This document shows positions 1 through 5,889 of a stretch of 14,237 nucleotides of DNA, one piece after another. Origin of the DNA: Azophilus sp964572185 (lineage in GTDB: Bacteria; Pseudomonadota; Gammaproteobacteria; Pseudomonadales; Azotimanducaceae); NCBI GenBank assembly GCA_964572185.1, contig CAZNFI010000074.1:1-14237 (forward strand), read 5' to 3'. Under the pieces are notes generated by a model. The model saw only the letters and a list, made by a program, of their open reading frames with translations. It was not told the origin of the DNA and made no database searches. Numbering within the stretch: the first letter of the stretch is position 1; each line of letters starts with the position of its first letter. Position numbers and translations under genes: made by a program.

Positions 1-17
1 TTCTGGAAGACCCGACC

Positions 18-1385
18 ATGTTCGACAGCCTGACCGAACGCCTCAGTGGCACCTTGCGCGGACTTACCGGCAAGGCGCGCCTGTCGGACGAAAACGTTGC
101 CGCGGCGATGCGCGATGTGCGCATGGCGCTGCTCGAAGCCGATGTCGCCCTGCCCGTGGTCAGATCGTTCACTGACAAGGTGCGCTCTCGGGCGCTCGGG
201 CAAGTCATAAACGCCGCCCTGAATCCGGGCGAAGCGTTCGTCAAGATCGTGCACGAGGAACTGGTCGATGTGATGGGCCGAGCCAACGATGCGCTCGACC
301 TGGCGACCACACCGCCGGCGGTTGTACTCATGGCTGGGCTGCAGGGGGCGGGCAAGACCACCACGGCGGCCAAGCTGGCGCACTTTCTAAAGGAACGCCA
401 GCGAAAAAAAGTCGCCCTGGTCAGTGCCGATGTCTACCGGCCGGCGGCCATCGAGCAACTGCAGAGCCTGGCCGGGGAGGTGGGCGCGCGCTTCATCGCA
501 TCGGCCGCGCACGAACAGCCGGTGGTCATCGCCAGGCGTGCCATGGACGATGCCCGCAGTCACCTCGATGACGTTCTGATTGTCGATACCGCGGGGCGGC
601 TGGCGGTCGATGCCGACATGATGGACGAGATCAGCGCCCTTCAGGAAACGCTGAACCCGATCGAGACCCTGTTCGTGGTCGACGCCATGACCGGGCAGGA
701 TGCGGCCACCACTGCCAAGGCGTTCGATGAAGCGCTGCAGTTGACCGGTGTGGTGCTCGCCAAGGCGGAGGGAGACGCCCGGGGCGGGGCGGCCCTGTCG
801 GTGCGATTCATCACCGGCAAGCCGATCAAGTTTCTCGGCATGGGCGAGCGTCCCGATGCGCTCGAGCCGTTTCATCCGGACCGCCTGGCATCGCGCATTC
901 TCGGTATGGGCGACCTGCTCAGCCTGATTGAGGAAGCCGAGCGCAAGGTCGACAAACGCAAGGCCGACCGCCTGGCCCGCAAGGTGACCCGGGGGCAGCG
1001 CTTCGACCTCGAGGATTTCCGCGACCAGATCGAGCAGATGGTCAGCATGGGCGGTCTTGGTACCGTGATGGAAAAACTGCCGGGGGCGCAGCATCTGCCG
1101 CCGGCGGCGCAATCGCGCATGGACGACGGTCAGTTCAGGCGCTTCGCCGTGATCATCGATTCCATGACACCCAGGGAGCGCCGCTTTCCGGACCTGCTCA
1201 ACGGCTCCCGCAAACAGCGCATCGCCCGCGGCAGCGGCATGCAGATCGCCGATGTCAACAGGTTGCTCAAACAGCATCGGCAGATGCAGAAGACGATGAA
1301 GAAGGTGTCCCGCAAGGGTGGCATGAAAAAGGTGATGCGCGGCTTGCAGGGCGTCAAGGCACACCCGGGCATGCGCCGGCGTTAG
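18..1385 (+). CDS. ffh: Signal recognition particle protein Ffh (SRP54 GTPase)
   Basis: Cytosolic GTPase that, with 4.5S RNA, binds signal sequences on translating ribosomes and delivers them to FtsY at the inner membrane. The 455-residue protein is full length. It has the N-terminal helical bundle (about 1-90), a G domain with P-loop GLQGAGKT (107-114), DVYRPAA (138-144) and DTAGR (190-194), the GDARGGAAL segment (252-260), and a C-terminal M domain (about 300-455) with the RNA-binding stretch GSGMQIADVNRLLKQ (405-419). The ATG is preceded by GGAAG at a good distance. Oddities: the guanine-specificity motif, normally TKxD, reads A248-K249-A250-E251, and the M domain has only 11 methionines after residue 330. 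The gene stands alone, with a probable terminator behind it. Identity is certain; the functional effect of the substitutions is unknown. Confidence 0.97.
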   Translation: MFDSLTERLSGTLRGLTGKARLSDENVAAAMRDVRMALLEADVALPVVRSFTDKVRSRALGQVINAALNPGEAFVKIVHEELVDVMGRANDALDLATTPPAVVLMAGLQGAGKTTTAAKLAHFLKERQRKKVALVSADVYRPAAIEQLQSLAGEVGARFIASAAHEQPVVIARRAMDDARSHLDDVLIVDTAGRLAVDADMMDEISALQETLNPIETLFVVDAMTGQDAATTAKAFDEALQLTGVVLAKAEGDARGGAALSVRFITGKPIKFLGMGERPDALEPFHPDRLASRILGMGDLLSLIEEAERKVDKRKADRLARKVTRGQRFDLEDFRDQIEQMVSMGGLGTVMEKLPGAQHLPPAAQSRMDDGQFRRFAVIIDSMTPRERRFPDLLNGSRKQRIARGSGMQIADVNRLLKQHRQMQKTMKKVSRKGGMKKVMRGLQGVKAHPGMRRR

Positions 1386-1432
1386 GATGCCGCAGCCACC
1401 GTCGCCGGCTTCGGCCCGACCACGCTCAGAGC

Positions 1433-1462
1433 CCGGGAAAATGCGCGATTCCCGGTAGTTTT
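1433..1462 (+). terminator. Probable intrinsic terminator after ffh
   Basis: A perfect 7-bp stem (CCGGGAA at 1433-1439 pairing with TTCCCGG at 1449-1455) with a 9-base loop is followed at once by TAGTTTT (1456-1462). It starts 48 bases after the ffh stop and ends before the putative rpsP promoter, so it would separate ffh from the rpsP operon. The T-tract is short and interrupted, so termination may be partial. Confidence 0.6.
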
Positions 1463-1478
1463 CCCCCGATCACACGAT

Positions 1479-1484
1479 TAGAAT
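1479..1484 (+). promoter_or_regulatory. Possible -10 box of the rpsP operon
   Basis: TAGAAT matches the sigma-70 -10 consensus at five of six positions and would start transcription about 25 bases before the rpsP ATG. The hexamer 17 bases upstream (TAGTTT, 1456-1461) is a poor -35 and overlaps the ffh terminator tail, so only the -10 element is called. Placement after a terminator and before a ribosomal protein operon supports it. Confidence 0.4.
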
Positions 1485-1515
1485 AGCGCGCCTTTCGACA
1501 GAGGGTTCGCTAAAC

Positions 1516-2092
1516 ATGGTGACGATTCGGCTGGCACGGCATGGTGCCAAGAAGAATCCGTTCTACCACGTAACGGTTTCCGACCGCGCTGCGCCGCGCG
1601 ACGGCCGCTTCATCGAGCGCGTGGGGTTCTTCAATCCGGTGGCCAAAGGCCAAAGCGAAGCCCTGCGCATCGATCTCGATCGCGTGGAACACTGGCTCTC
1701 GGTGGGCGCCCAGCCGTCCGACCGCGTGCGCAAGCTGATCAAGCGGGCTCGCGCCGAGCAGGCTGCCGGCGCCTCGGCGACATCGGAAGCCGCTGCGGCG
1801 TCCGACGACAGCGCCCAGCCGGCAGCGGCAGCGGTGGAACCGGCCGCGCAAGCCGAACNNNNNNNNNNNNNNNNNNNNNNNNNNNNNNNNNNNNNNNNNN
1901 NNNNNNNNNNNNNNNNNNNNNNNNNNNNNNNNNNNNNNNNNNNNNNNNNNNNNNNNNNATGCCGGAGAAGCAGACACCCAGGAGGCTGCCGCAGCGGTTG
2001 CAACGGAAGCCGGCGCCGAATCGGCCGAAGCCGCCGCTGAACCGGCAAATGCAGGCGATGAGGCCGACAGCAAACCGGCCAAGGAAGACTGA
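1516..2092 (+). CDS. rpsP: 30S ribosomal protein bS16 with long Ala/Glu-rich tail, interrupted by an assembly gap
   Basis: Component of the small ribosomal subunit needed for 30S assembly. Residues 1-78 are a complete bS16 domain, starting MVTIRLARHGAKKNPFYHV and including FIERVGFFNP. A tail rich in Ala, Glu, Ser and Asp follows. It enters the N-run at codon 115 and can be picked up behind the run in a different frame (codons from 1961), where about 43 more Ala/Glu/Asp-rich codons end in a TGA at 2090-2092. The frame change is explained if the true gap length is a multiple of three instead of the 100 Ns shown, so the gene is read as intact. The product is at least 158 residues against about 80-90 for most bS16. 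First gene of the rpsP-rimM-trmD-rplS operon; GAGGG about ten bases before the ATG serves as ribosome binding site. Confidence 0.93.
1859..1958. other. Assembly gap (100 N) inside rpsP
   Basis: One hundred consecutive N, a conventional placeholder length. Both flanks encode the same kind of Ala/Glu-rich sequence, so the missing bases almost certainly lie in the low-complexity tail of bS16. Continuity of the reading frame requires a real gap length divisible by three. Confidence 0.98.
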
Positions 2093-2132
2093 CCTGCCAA
2101 CCGGGTACCTCGAGCGGCATTTGCATGGATCG

Positions 2133-2240
2133 ATGAGCCCCAACCCCGATGACCCTCCCAAAGGCGCCAAGCAACTTGTCCGCCTCCTGTCGACGGGAGG
2201 CTCTGTCCTGTCTGAGGGAGGCGCCTGCGCCTCTCGTTAG
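2133..2240 (+). promoter_or_regulatory. Possible rimM leader: 35-codon ORF with competing hairpins
   Basis: The 157 bases between rpsP and rimM hold two hairpins: GCCTCC/GGAGGC (2182-2187 with 2196-2201) and GAGGCG/CGCCTC (2218-2223 with 2228-2233, extendable by two pairs). The left arm of the first (2181-2187, CGCCTCC) is also exactly complementary to 2217-2223 (GGAGGCG), so the structures exclude each other. An ORF of 35 codons (ATG 2133, TAG 2238) runs through all of them in the same frame as rimM and stops 9 bases before its TTG. There is no T-tract, so this is not an ordinary terminator. In E. coli, rimM is expressed well below the flanking ribosomal protein genes through translational control in its mRNA; a similar role here is inference. 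Confidence 0.35.
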
Positions 2241-2249
2241 CGGATCAGG

Positions 2250-2813
2250 TTGTCAAATGAGCCAGGTCTGTACCCGTTCACTACCATCTCGTCGGGCCGG
2301 GGCATCGCCCAGTTAGCCGATGACCCAGTAGTGGTCGGCCGCGTCGGCGGTGCCTATGGCATTCGCGGCTGGGTGCGGATTGCATCCTATACCGACCCGC
2401 CGGGCAACCTGCTCGGCTACAGGCCCTGGTTTCTGCGCCGGGCATCGAGCTGGCAGCCGTTGCAGGTGCTGGCCATCGAACCGCGCGGCGACGGGTTCGT
2501 GGCATCGCTGTCGGGAATCGACGACCGCGACCGGGCGCTTGCCCTGCGCGGCTGCGAAATCGGAGTTCCGGCATCCTGTTTTCCGCCGGCCGATGCGGGA
2601 GAATACTACTGGCGCGACCTGATCGGGCTGCGGGTGGTCAATCGGGACGGCGCCCTGCTCGGCACCATCGAGCGTTTGATCGAAACCGGCGCCAACGATG
2701 TAATGGTGGTCAAGGGAGAGCGTGAGAGGTTGATTCCCTTCGTTGCGCACTTTGTTACGGAGGTACTGCCCGGACGTGGCGTCGTGCGCGTCGACTGGGA
2801 GGATTTCGACTGA
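2250..2813 (+). CDS. rimM: Ribosome maturation factor RimM
   Basis: Binds protein uS19 and assists maturation of the 30S head and 16S rRNA processing. The N-terminal RimM domain begins at VVVGRVGGAYGIRG (about 27-40). The C-terminal PRC-barrel domain begins around residue 117 (EYYWRDLIGLRV) and carries TGANDVMVVKGE and RLIPFV. At 187 residues it is slightly longer than most homologues (about 170-180). The start is uncertain: an in-frame TAG lies at 2238, the first in-frame start is TTG 2250 with no spaced ribosome binding site, and GTG 2331 would begin exactly at the conserved VGR motif. An out-of-frame ATG at 2257 has a better-spaced AGG but runs into TAG at 2314. One base separates its stop from trmD. 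Confidence 0.93.
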   Translation: MSNEPGLYPFTTISSGRGIAQLADDPVVVGRVGGAYGIRGWVRIASYTDPPGNLLGYRPWFLRRASSWQPLQVLAIEPRGDGFVASLSGIDDRDRALALRGCEIGVPASCFPPADAGEYYWRDLIGLRVVNRDGALLGTIERLIETGANDVMVVKGERERLIPFVAHFVTEVLPGRGVVRVDWEDFD

Positions 2814-2814
2814 T

Positions 2815-3579
2815 ATGTGGATAGGCGTCGTCAGTCTGTTTCCGGAGTTGATTGCCAATATCGGCGCTGTCGGCGTACTGGGCCGCGCGGTGCGCAAGGG
2901 GGTGCTGGCCATCGAGGCGTTCAACCCGCGCGACCACGCCACCGACCGGCATGCGACCGTGGACGACAAGCCGTACGGCGGCGGCCCGGGCATGGTGATG
3001 ATGGCCGAACCGCTGCTTGCTGCCATAGATCAGGCACGCTCGCGCGCCCCATCGCCGCCCCGGACACTGTGCCTGTCGCCCCAGGGATGCCGGCTCGACC
3101 AGGCCGGGGTGCAGGAGCTTGCCGACGAGCCTAGCCTGGTGCTGGTGGCCGGCCGCTACGAGGGCATCGATGAGCGCGTGCTCGAACTGTCGCAGGCCGA
3201 AGAGGTATCGATCGGCGACTATGTCCTCAGCGGCGGCGAACTGCCGGCCATGGTGCTGGTCGATGCGCTTTGCCGGTTGTTGCCGGGATCGCTCGGCAAC
3301 AGCCTGTCCACGCAAAGCGAATCACACCTTGATGGATTGCTCGAATATCCGCACTATACGCGCCCCGAGACGGTTGCCGGCCGAAAAGTGCCGCCGGTAC
3401 TGCTGAGCGGCGACCATGCGGCGGTACGGCAGTGGCGCCGGGCCAAGGCTCTGGAGCGTACCTGGCAACGTCGGCCCGACCTGCTGGCGAAACGGCCCAT
3501 CTCGGGTGCGGACGCGGCCTTGCTGGCAGCGCGTCTGAACAGCGTGGACGGCGTGAACGAGGATACGGACGATGCGTAG
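2815..3579 (+). CDS. trmD: tRNA (guanine-N1-)-methyltransferase TrmD
   Basis: Methylates N1 of G37 next to the anticodon with S-adenosylmethionine, preventing +1 frameshifting; essential trefoil-knot (SPOUT) enzyme acting as a dimer. The 254-residue product has PYGGGPGMVMM (53-63), GRYEGIDERV (113-122), IGDYVLSGGELPAM (133-146), the knot that binds cofactor, and GLLEYPHYTRP (174-184). The position that aligns with the catalytic Asp169 of the E. coli enzyme appears to be Glu169. The ATG at 2815 is chosen over the longer in-frame ORF because it starts at the family N-terminus MWIGVVSLFPE, one base after the rimM stop, with GGGAGGA about 11 bases upstream inside rimM. The last eight bases overlap rplS. 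Confidence 0.97.
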   Translation: MWIGVVSLFPELIANIGAVGVLGRAVRKGVLAIEAFNPRDHATDRHATVDDKPYGGGPGMVMMAEPLLAAIDQARSRAPSPPRTLCLSPQGCRLDQAGVQELADEPSLVLVAGRYEGIDERVLELSQAEEVSIGDYVLSGGELPAMVLVDALCRLLPGSLGNSLSTQSESHLDGLLEYPHYTRPETVAGRKVPPVLLSGDHAAVRQWRRAKALERTWQRRPDLLAKRPISGADAALLAARLNSVDGVNEDTDDA

Positions 3580-3922
3580 AAACAAGGTTCTCGAGGAACT
3601 CGAAAGCGAACAACTCAGGGACGGTTTGCCGGAGTTCTCCGCCGGAGACACGGTGGTCGTGCAGGTGCAGGTGCGCGAAGGCGCGCGGGAACGCCTGCAG
3701 TCGTTTGAAGGCGTCGTCATCGCCAAGCGCAACCGGGGCCTGAACTCGTCGTTCACGGCGCGCAAGATTTCCCATGGTGTCGGTGTGGAACGCACTTTCC
3801 AGACCCACAGCCCGCTCATCGCCTCGATCAAGGTCAAGCGTCGCGGCGATGTGCGCAAGGCCAAGCTCTATTATCTGCGCCAGCGCTCGGGCCGCGCGGC
3901 GCGCATCAAAGAGAAGGTTTGA
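3572..3922 (+). CDS. rplS: 50S ribosomal protein bL19
   Basis: Large-subunit protein at the 30S-50S interface. The 116 residues match the full family length: acidic start ending in LPEFSAGDTVVVQVQV, then EGARERLQSFEGVVIAKR, the ARKISHGVGVERTF region and a basic C-terminus with VRKAKLYYLRQRSGRAARIKE. Its ATG lies inside the end of trmD (the shared bases ATGCGTAG), so it is probably translated by coupling. Last gene of the classical rpsP-rimM-trmD-rplS operon, although xerD begins within its stop codon and may be on the same transcript. Confidence 0.97.
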   Translation: MRRNKVLEELESEQLRDGLPEFSAGDTVVVQVQVREGARERLQSFEGVVIAKRNRGLNSSFTARKISHGVGVERTFQTHSPLIASIKVKRRGDVRKAKLYYLRQRSGRAARIKEKV

Positions 3923-4865
3923 GCCGCAGCACCGATTCGGACAGCGCCGGCGACGGCGCCTCTCGGGCTGCCGGCGACAAGCGGGCAGCGAACCCGGTCA
4001 TCGACCAGTACCTCGATGAGATCTGGCTGGAGAAGGGGCTGAGCGAGAACACCCTGGCGGCGTATCGCCGCGACCTCGGGTCACTGGCGCAAGCGCTGGA
4101 CAAGCCCCTTTTCGAAGTGTCGGAACCCGATCTGCTGCAGGTGCTGGCCCGGCGCTACGACCGGGGCTACCGAAGAACCAGTTCGGCACGCTGGCTGTCC
4201 TGCATCAAGGGCTTTTATCGGCACAGTCTGGCTCGGGGCAGAATTGCCAGGGACCCGGCGGCGCACATCGACTTTCCGGTGCTGGGCAGGCCGTTGCCCG
4301 GGTCGCTGTCTGAAAGCCAGGTGGTGGCATTGTTGCGGGCCCCCGATACGGACACCCCGGTGGGGCTTCGAGACCGNNNNNNNNNNTGCTGGAGTTGCTG
4401 TACGCCACGGGCTTGCGCATCACGGAACTGGTGTCGCTGGGTACCGCTTCGATCAACCTGCGCCAGGGCATCGTCCGGGTGCTGGGCAAGGGCGGCAAGG
4501 AACGCCTGGTGCCGGTCGGCGAGGAGGCATTGGCCTGGGTGGAGCGTTTTGTCCGGGACGGCCGCCGCGAACTTTCCGGCGAGGGCACCGAGGCGCTCTT
4601 TCCCAGCCGCCGCGGCCGCACAATGACCCGGCAGACGTTCTGGTATGCGGTCAAGCGTTATGCGGTCAGGGCCGGCATCCAGCAGTCGATCTCGCCGCAC
4701 ACCCTGCGGCATGCGTTCGCAACCCACCTGTTGAACCATGGCGCCGACCTGCGCGCCGTGCAGATGATGCTCGGGCACGCCGACCTGTCGACCACGCAGA
4801 TCTACACCCACATCGCCCAGGCACGGCTCAAGGACCTGCACCGTACCCATCATCCGCGCGGCTGA
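3919..4865 (+). CDS. xerD: Site-specific tyrosine recombinase XerD (contains small assembly gap)
   Basis: Partner of XerC; resolves chromosome dimers at dif under FtsK control. The N-terminal SAM-like core-binding domain (about 25-115) includes YLDEIWLEKGLSENTLAAYRRDL. The catalytic domain has the full set of residues, numbered assuming a 5-base gap: Arg165 (TGLR), Lys189 (GKGGKE), His259 and Arg262 (HTLRHA), His285 (GHADLS) and Tyr294 (IYTH). The protein ends in HHPRG much like E. coli XerD (HHPRA), which argues for XerD over XerC, as does the neighbouring dsbC. Ten Ns break the frame in the stretch RDR-x-LELLYATGLR; a true gap of five bases restores it, giving 313 residues. Start TTG 3919 overlaps the rplS stop as TTGA. 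The dimer-resolution role is inferred by homology. Confidence 0.94.
4377..4386. other. Assembly gap (10 N) inside xerD
   Basis: Ten Ns between a CG (first two bases of an Arg codon) and a TG (end of an ATG or CTG codon). Frame and family conservation (RDRAMLE or RDKAMLE in homologues) predict that five bases are missing in reality. This makes the gene continuous and not a pseudogene. Confidence 0.97.
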
Positions 4866-5166
4866 GCGGCTGACGCCGAAGTGGGGACCTGCATGCACCG
4901 CCTGGACCGTCGGCTGTTGCCGGCAATCTGCAGGAACGTTCGGCGCTGCGGCGGGTCTTATCCGGGGATGCGCCTCAGCAGATGCGCCTCTGCGGGTGCC
5001 CCCGTTCGGTGCGGCGCTTTCGGGTGAGCTTCCGCCGGCGCCAGGCGGGAAAGTGAGCGAGAAAGGCAACAGAGTCTGCCCGCAACCCCGCGAAACGGCT
5101 AAACTGCGTGGCTTGGGGCCTTCCGCGTGCGGTGGGCAACCGACCTGTACTCTCGTTGAGGCTCTC
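4866..5166 (+). other. xerD-dsbC intergenic stretch, no gene recognised
   Basis: These 301 bases carry no convincing gene. The dsbC frame is open upstream to 4996, but its translation there is Gly/Pro-rich without family similarity. Visible structure: a 14-base unit in two tandem copies (4967-4994) and a 7-bp hairpin with a 7-base loop (5030-5036 with 5044-5050, one G-T pair). TAAACT at 5103-5108 could be a -10 element for dsbC, but no matching -35 is seen. The ribosome binding site for dsbC is GAGG just before 5162. Confidence 0.5.
4967..4994. repeat. Two tandem copies of a 14-base unit
   Basis: GATGCGCCTCAGCA (4967-4980) is followed directly by GATGCGCCTCTGCG (4981-4994); twelve of fourteen positions agree. 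It lies in the noncoding stretch before dsbC. It could be a small slippage duplication or a paired protein-binding site; two copies cannot tell these apart. Confidence 0.6.
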
Positions 5167-5889
5167 ATGACACGATTGTTTCGGTTGATTCTCCAGGTGT
5201 TGACGGTGCTGGCGCCGTCTCTGGTCATGGCGGCGCCGGGCGATGAATTGATTGCCAAGCTGAAAACCCTGCAACCGAACCTGCCCGTCCAGTCGGTGCA
5301 GGAGACACCCCTGAACGGCGTGCTGGCAGTGGAACTCGAAGACGGCGGCCTGCTGTACGCGACCGACGACGGCCGCTTTCTGTTCACTGGCGACATGTAC
5401 GCGGTAGAGGCCGAAGGGTTCGTCAACCTGTCGGAGGCGGTTCGTTCAGAGCGCCGTCGGGCGCTGCTTGCCAGCGTGAGCAGCGAAGACCTGATCGTGT
5501 TCGCCCCAGAGGGTGAGCGTCGCGCCCACATCAACGTGTTTACCGACGTGGACTGCGGCTACTGCCGGAAGTTCCACCAGGAGATGGCCGATATCAATGC
5601 CCTGGGCATCGAAGTACGCTACCTCGCCTTTCCCCGCGCCGGCGTCGACTCCGAGTCGTACGACAAGATCGTGTCGGCCTGGTGCGCCAAGGACCCGCAA
5701 CGGGCCATTACCGAACTGAAACTGGGCAAGTCCATCCCCGATCGCTCGTGCTCCAACCCGGTCGCCGCGCAACTGGAACTGGGCGGCCAACTCGGCGTCC
5801 GGGGCACGCCCGCACTAGTCACCGAAGATGGTCGGCTGATTCCCGGATATATCCCCGCAAGCGAACTGGCTCAGACGCTCGGCCTGTAG
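5167..5889 (+). CDS. dsbC: Thiol:disulfide interchange protein DsbC
   Basis: Periplasmic disulfide isomerase that reshuffles wrong disulfides; works as a V-shaped dimer kept reduced by DsbD. The 240 residues comprise a signal peptide (1-22, basic start then hydrophobic run ending LVMA), an N-terminal dimerisation domain (about 25-85) and a thioredoxin-like domain with active site C130-G-Y-C133. Thr214-Pro215 is the cis-proline loop, and Cys173 with Cys195 is the likely structural disulfide. The ATG is preferred over an upstream extension because it opens the signal peptide and has GAGG five bases before it. Neighbours xerD and recJ flank dsbC in enterobacteria as well. The hom start codon abuts its stop. 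Confidence 0.95.
   Translation: MTRLFRLILQVLTVLAPSLVMAAPGDELIAKLKTLQPNLPVQSVQETPLNGVLAVELEDGGLLYATDDGRFLFTGDMYAVEAEGFVNLSEAVRSERRRALLASVSSEDLIVFAPEGERRAHINVFTDVDCGYCRKFHQEMADINALGIEVRYLAFPRAGVDSESYDKIVSAWCAKDPQRAITELKLGKSIPDRSCSNPVAAQLELGGQLGVRGTPALVTEDGRLIPGYIPASELAQTLGL

Noticed and set aside
1959..2240. Independent gene starting right after the 100-N gap
   Set aside because: The neighbouring frame continues the Ala/Glu-rich bS16 tail to a proper stop at 2092; only the part from ATG 2133 is kept, as a possible leader ORF.
3919..4626. xerD as a frameshifted pseudogene
   Set aside because: The frame break coincides exactly with the 10-N gap, and all catalytic residues are present on either side.
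4996..5166. N-terminal extension of DsbC
   Set aside because: The extension has no family similarity and would bury the signal peptide that begins at the ATG at 5167.
4215..5534. 439-codon open frame on the - strand across xerD, its gap and dsbC
   Set aside because: Runs through Ns and two well-supported + strand genes; composition is typical of antisense.
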